NCBI GenBank assembly: GCA_900556525.1 | Contig: USOZ01000116.1 | Span: 1 to 6,121, forward strand | DNA from: an uncultured Oscillospiraceae bacterium | GTDB lineage: Bacteria > Bacillota > Clostridia > Oscillospirales > Ruminococcaceae | DNA length: 6,121 bases | Direction of reading: 5' to 3' | Shown: positions 4,756 to 6,121 of the stretch, in pieces | How positions within the stretch are numbered: the stretch's first letter is position 1 | Layout of the letters: each line of letters starts with the position of its first letter | Notes under the pieces: generated by a model | Told to the model about the DNA's origin: nothing | Seen by the model: only the letters and a program-made list of their open reading frames with translations | The model's database searches: none | Program-made: the position numbers and the translations under genes

Positions 4756-4792
4756 AACTTCCATCACCAAGCCCCGCAACTTGTATTGACAA
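4756..4792 (+). repeat. 37-bp direct repeat, copy 2
   Basis: This is the second copy of the repeat at 3999-4035 (34 of 37 identical), again ending in TTGACAA. Here no MITE-like element follows. The TTGACA is the -35 of an intact-looking promoter (4786-4814). Identity stops abruptly at both edges in the two copies. Confidence 0.85.
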
Positions 4793-4814
4793 AATTATTA
4801 TTCTATAATATACT
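4786..4814 (+). promoter_or_regulatory. Promoter in repeat copy 2 that faces a terminator
   Basis: TTGACA (4786-4791) and TATACT (4809-4814) are 17 bp apart on the plus strand. The start would be near 4821. The hairpin terminator at 4825-4858 follows at once, so only a transcript of about 35-40 nt is expected and no plus-strand gene lies downstream. It may be a relic whose gene was lost, or it may make a tiny RNA. Confidence 0.55.
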
Positions 4815-4824
4815 GATATAAACG

Positions 4825-4858
4825 AAATAACCCCCGCCGAAGCAGGGGTTATTTTTTT
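4825..4858 (+). terminator. Intrinsic terminator, possibly bidirectional
   Basis: AAATAACCCC (4825-4834) and GGGGTTATTT (4845-4854) form a perfect 10-bp stem with a 10-base loop. A run of seven T (4852-4858) makes it a strong plus-strand terminator. On the minus strand it begins right after the stop of the SpoIID-like gene and ends in TTATTTCG, a weaker U-tract. It probably also ends that gene's message. Confidence 0.85.
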
Positions 4859-6121
4859 ATGCAACAGTCGTTCCGGGGTAATAGAACCCGAGGATTTGGT
4901 CGTAAGTGTAACCGTAATACGTCGCGAGGATATTTGCGCCGTGCTGGCTCATTCCGCAGCCGTGACCATAGCCGTAGGTCGTGAACGTGAACGTCGCGGA
5001 GGCGGGGTCGTAGGAAATATCGAAGCTCGCCGAGCGCAGGTCGAATTCCATGATGACTTCGCGCATGATGCGACCCGTTATTTCGACGGTCTTACCGCCT
5101 TTAGTGTAATAACTCAGTCCGCCGATAGTCATTCCGCCGACATAATTTCCGTCAACGCGCGAGGTTATCGAGAACCAGCTTGACGGGTCATCGTTCAGCA
5201 CTATCCCCGTGTTGCGCAATACATACGAACGCATTTCGTCCGCCGTAAAGGTCGCTTTTCTGCCGTAATTTATATCGTAAAGCTCATCAAAATCGGTGCG
5301 CTGGCTCATCAGATACGGGTAGTTCACGCCCCATACGTTTATCGCCGACGCGGTATAGCCCGCCGACGAAGCACAGTAGACCGCCTGTATCATTGTACCG
5401 TTATAATAAAGCGCTTTTCCGATAACCTGCGAAACGCAGTTCGTGACCTTGTCGGTAGGAGTGCTCAAAACGGCGTAGGCGTTCCTGCCGTTGTCGTTAT
5501 AATACTTTATGTAGGTATAGGTCGCGACCGCCTGCGCCTTTATCGCTTCTTCGTCGAAAACGTCGCTTATTTCGCCCATTACAGCCCTTGCTACAATAGA
5601 AACCGCGTCGCCGCTCACAACTTGACCGTCGGCGTAAACCGAAAGTGTTCCGACGTCGCTCGGAGCAGTTTCCTGAGCCGTCGTGGTGGTCGCTTCTTCT
5701 CCCCACAAAGGCGGGTCGGTAACTGCGACAGTTTCCTCGGTAGTGGTCGTAGTTGTCGTTTCCTCGGTTGTCGTGGTCGTAGTCGTCGTTTCGGGCGGGA
5801 GAGTCGTTGTTTCCGAAGTTGTCGTTTCAGGCGGAAGCGTTGTTGTTTCGGAAGTTGTTGTCGTTTCGGGAACAGGCGTCTGCGCAAAGGTTTGCGCGAG
5901 CACGGGAGTTGCCATTGTCGTTGTGTTCGTTGTGACAGCGGTCGTCTGCGCAGTCGTAGTCGTTTCCGGCGGAGTCGTGGTGTTGGTTATCTGCGTGGTG
6001 CGCAGAGGGGTTGTATAGTCGAAATCGTCCGCTTCCATTTCAAAATCGTTCGTGCTTTTCGCGGCTTTTGAAATCGCTGCGGCAGGGTGCAGAACAAGGG
6101 AAGTGCTGATTAAATCGGGTG
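4857..6121 (-). CDS. Secreted SpoIID/LytB-domain protein with Thr-rich stalk, 5' end off the window
   Basis: SpoIID/LytB domains cleave glycan strands of peptidoglycan or enhance amidases; SpoIID acts during engulfment in spore formation, but many paralogues are general wall proteins. Counting from the first in-window Met (6038), residues 1-125 are a Thr-rich stalk with TTT, PPETTT and EE blocks, and about 130-393 is the domain. It includes VMGEISDVFDEEAIKAQAVA (153-172, with Glu156 as the probable catalytic acid), YCASSAGYTASA (221-232) and GYGHGCGMSQHGA (356-368). The Met at 6038 has no ribosome binding site, and the frame stays open to the window edge through SLVLHPAAAISKAAKS, which looks like the end of a signal peptide. 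The true start is therefore beyond 6121. The HC/Q block typical of SpoIID near 200 is altered (TNCVSQ). Calling it spoIID itself would be unsafe. Confidence 0.88.
   Translation of the reverse strand, partial: PDLISTSLVLHPAAAISKAAKSTNDFEMEADDFDYTTPLRTTQITNTTTPPETTTTAQTTAVTTNTTTMATPVLAQTFAQTPVPETTTTSETTTLPPETTTSETTTLPPETTTTTTTTEETTTTTTTEETVAVTDPPLWGEEATTTTAQETAPSDVGTLSVYADGQVVSGDAVSIVARAVMGEISDVFDEEAIKAQAVATYTYIKYYNDNGRNAYAVLSTPTDKVTNCVSQVIGKALYYNGTMIQAVYCASSAGYTASAINVWGVNYPYLMSQRTDFDELYDINYGRKATFTADEMRSYVLRNTGIVLNDDPSSWFSITSRVDGNYVGGMTIGGLSYYTKGGKTVEITGRIMREVIMEFDLRSASFDISYDPASATFTFTTYGYGHGCGMSQHGANILATYYGYTYDQILGFYYPGTTVA
5781..5852 (-). repeat. Two tandem 36-bp coding repeats in the Thr-rich stalk
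   Basis: Residues 63-74 and 75-86 of the SpoIID-like protein (numbered from the Met at 6038) are the same 12-residue unit, SETTTLPPETTT. Poly-Thr blocks broken by EE follow. Thr codons vary between units, so the protein pattern is maintained rather than copied exactly. Such stalks usually span the cell wall, are often glycosylated, and vary in length between strains. Confidence 0.8.
6096..6121. mobile_element. End of a second MITE-like copy at the window edge
   Basis: Bases 6098-6120 match the terminal inverted repeat of the element at 4038-4116 (right end, read on the minus strand) almost perfectly, including the uninterrupted 15-base stretch GCTGATTAAATCGGGT minus its last variable base. 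The outermost TTAA is not conserved here. The sequence continues inward to the window end, so the rest of the copy is outside. It lies inside the open frame of the SpoIID-like gene, near the presumed signal-peptide region. Confidence 0.65.

Noticed and set aside
3999..4792. 37-bp repeats considered as integron attC sites or phage attachment sites
   Set aside because: They lack the folded core-site structure of attC and no integrase is present; promoter-like content explains them better.
5670..6000. Repeated GT-rich tracts considered as a CRISPR or satellite array
   Set aside because: There are no constant repeats with unique spacers; the pattern is explained by coding repeats for poly-Thr in the minus-strand gene.
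5622..6071. Plus-strand frames opposite the Thr-rich stalk (Cys/Arg-rich and poly-Val products)
   Set aside because: These are reverse-complement shadows of Thr codon runs and have no ribosome binding site.

Overview
The window looks like a fragment, possibly a whole short contig, of a low-to-mid GC Bacillota genome. The likeliest source is the Oscillospiraceae/Ruminococcus-like gut lineages. This rests on AAAGGAGG-type ribosome binding sites, a Firmicutes-style PHO box of TTTACAC repeats, a TPP riboswitch in front of an ECF-type thiT, lipoproteins with Thr-rich linkers, and a SpoIID-like protein on a long ETTT stalk. The genus is inference only; no rRNA or marker gene is present.

Left half, minus strand, read right to left. 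A strong sigma-A promoter (2931-2959) starts a short leader holding a TPP riboswitch (about 2828-2915) and an intrinsic terminator (2769-2805). This controls thiT, the thiamine-binding subunit of an ECF transporter. A U-tailed hairpin ends that unit, and its U-tract overlaps the first repeat of a PHO box. The PHO box and a -10 box (1983-1988) drive the high-affinity phosphate operon: pstS (lipoprotein), an intercistronic stem-loop, pstC, then pstA. Only about the first 28 codons of pstA are normal. The DNA then joins an oppositely oriented internal piece of pstA (positions 2-46), so the left edge is an inversion junction or an assembly/amplification chimera.

Right half. Two plus-strand genes encode exported proteins of unknown function: a lipoprotein with two apparently related halves (3042-3992) and a small membrane-anchored protein (4200-4694). 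The small gene lies between two copies of a 37-bp direct repeat, each ending in a -35-like TTGACA. A 79-bp MITE-like element (4038-4116) sits just after the TTGACA of the first copy. Removing it together with one TTAA leaves TTGACA-17 bp-TATATT, so the element appears to have split the promoter of the small gene. The second copy retains an intact TTGACA-17 bp-TATACT promoter that fires directly into a terminator.

At the right, a minus-strand gene (4857 to beyond 6121) encodes a secreted protein with a Thr-rich stalk and a SpoIID/LytB domain; its 5' end is off the window. The final 26 bases match the end of the MITE-like element, and a 31-bp palindrome after thiT (2101-2131) looks like a degenerate third copy. 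The novelty is mainly in the non-coding architecture: the MITE-split promoter, the inverted repeat bracketing the thiT riboswitch and terminator, the terminator/PHO-box overlap and the inverted pstA junction. I see no undescribed multi-gene system.
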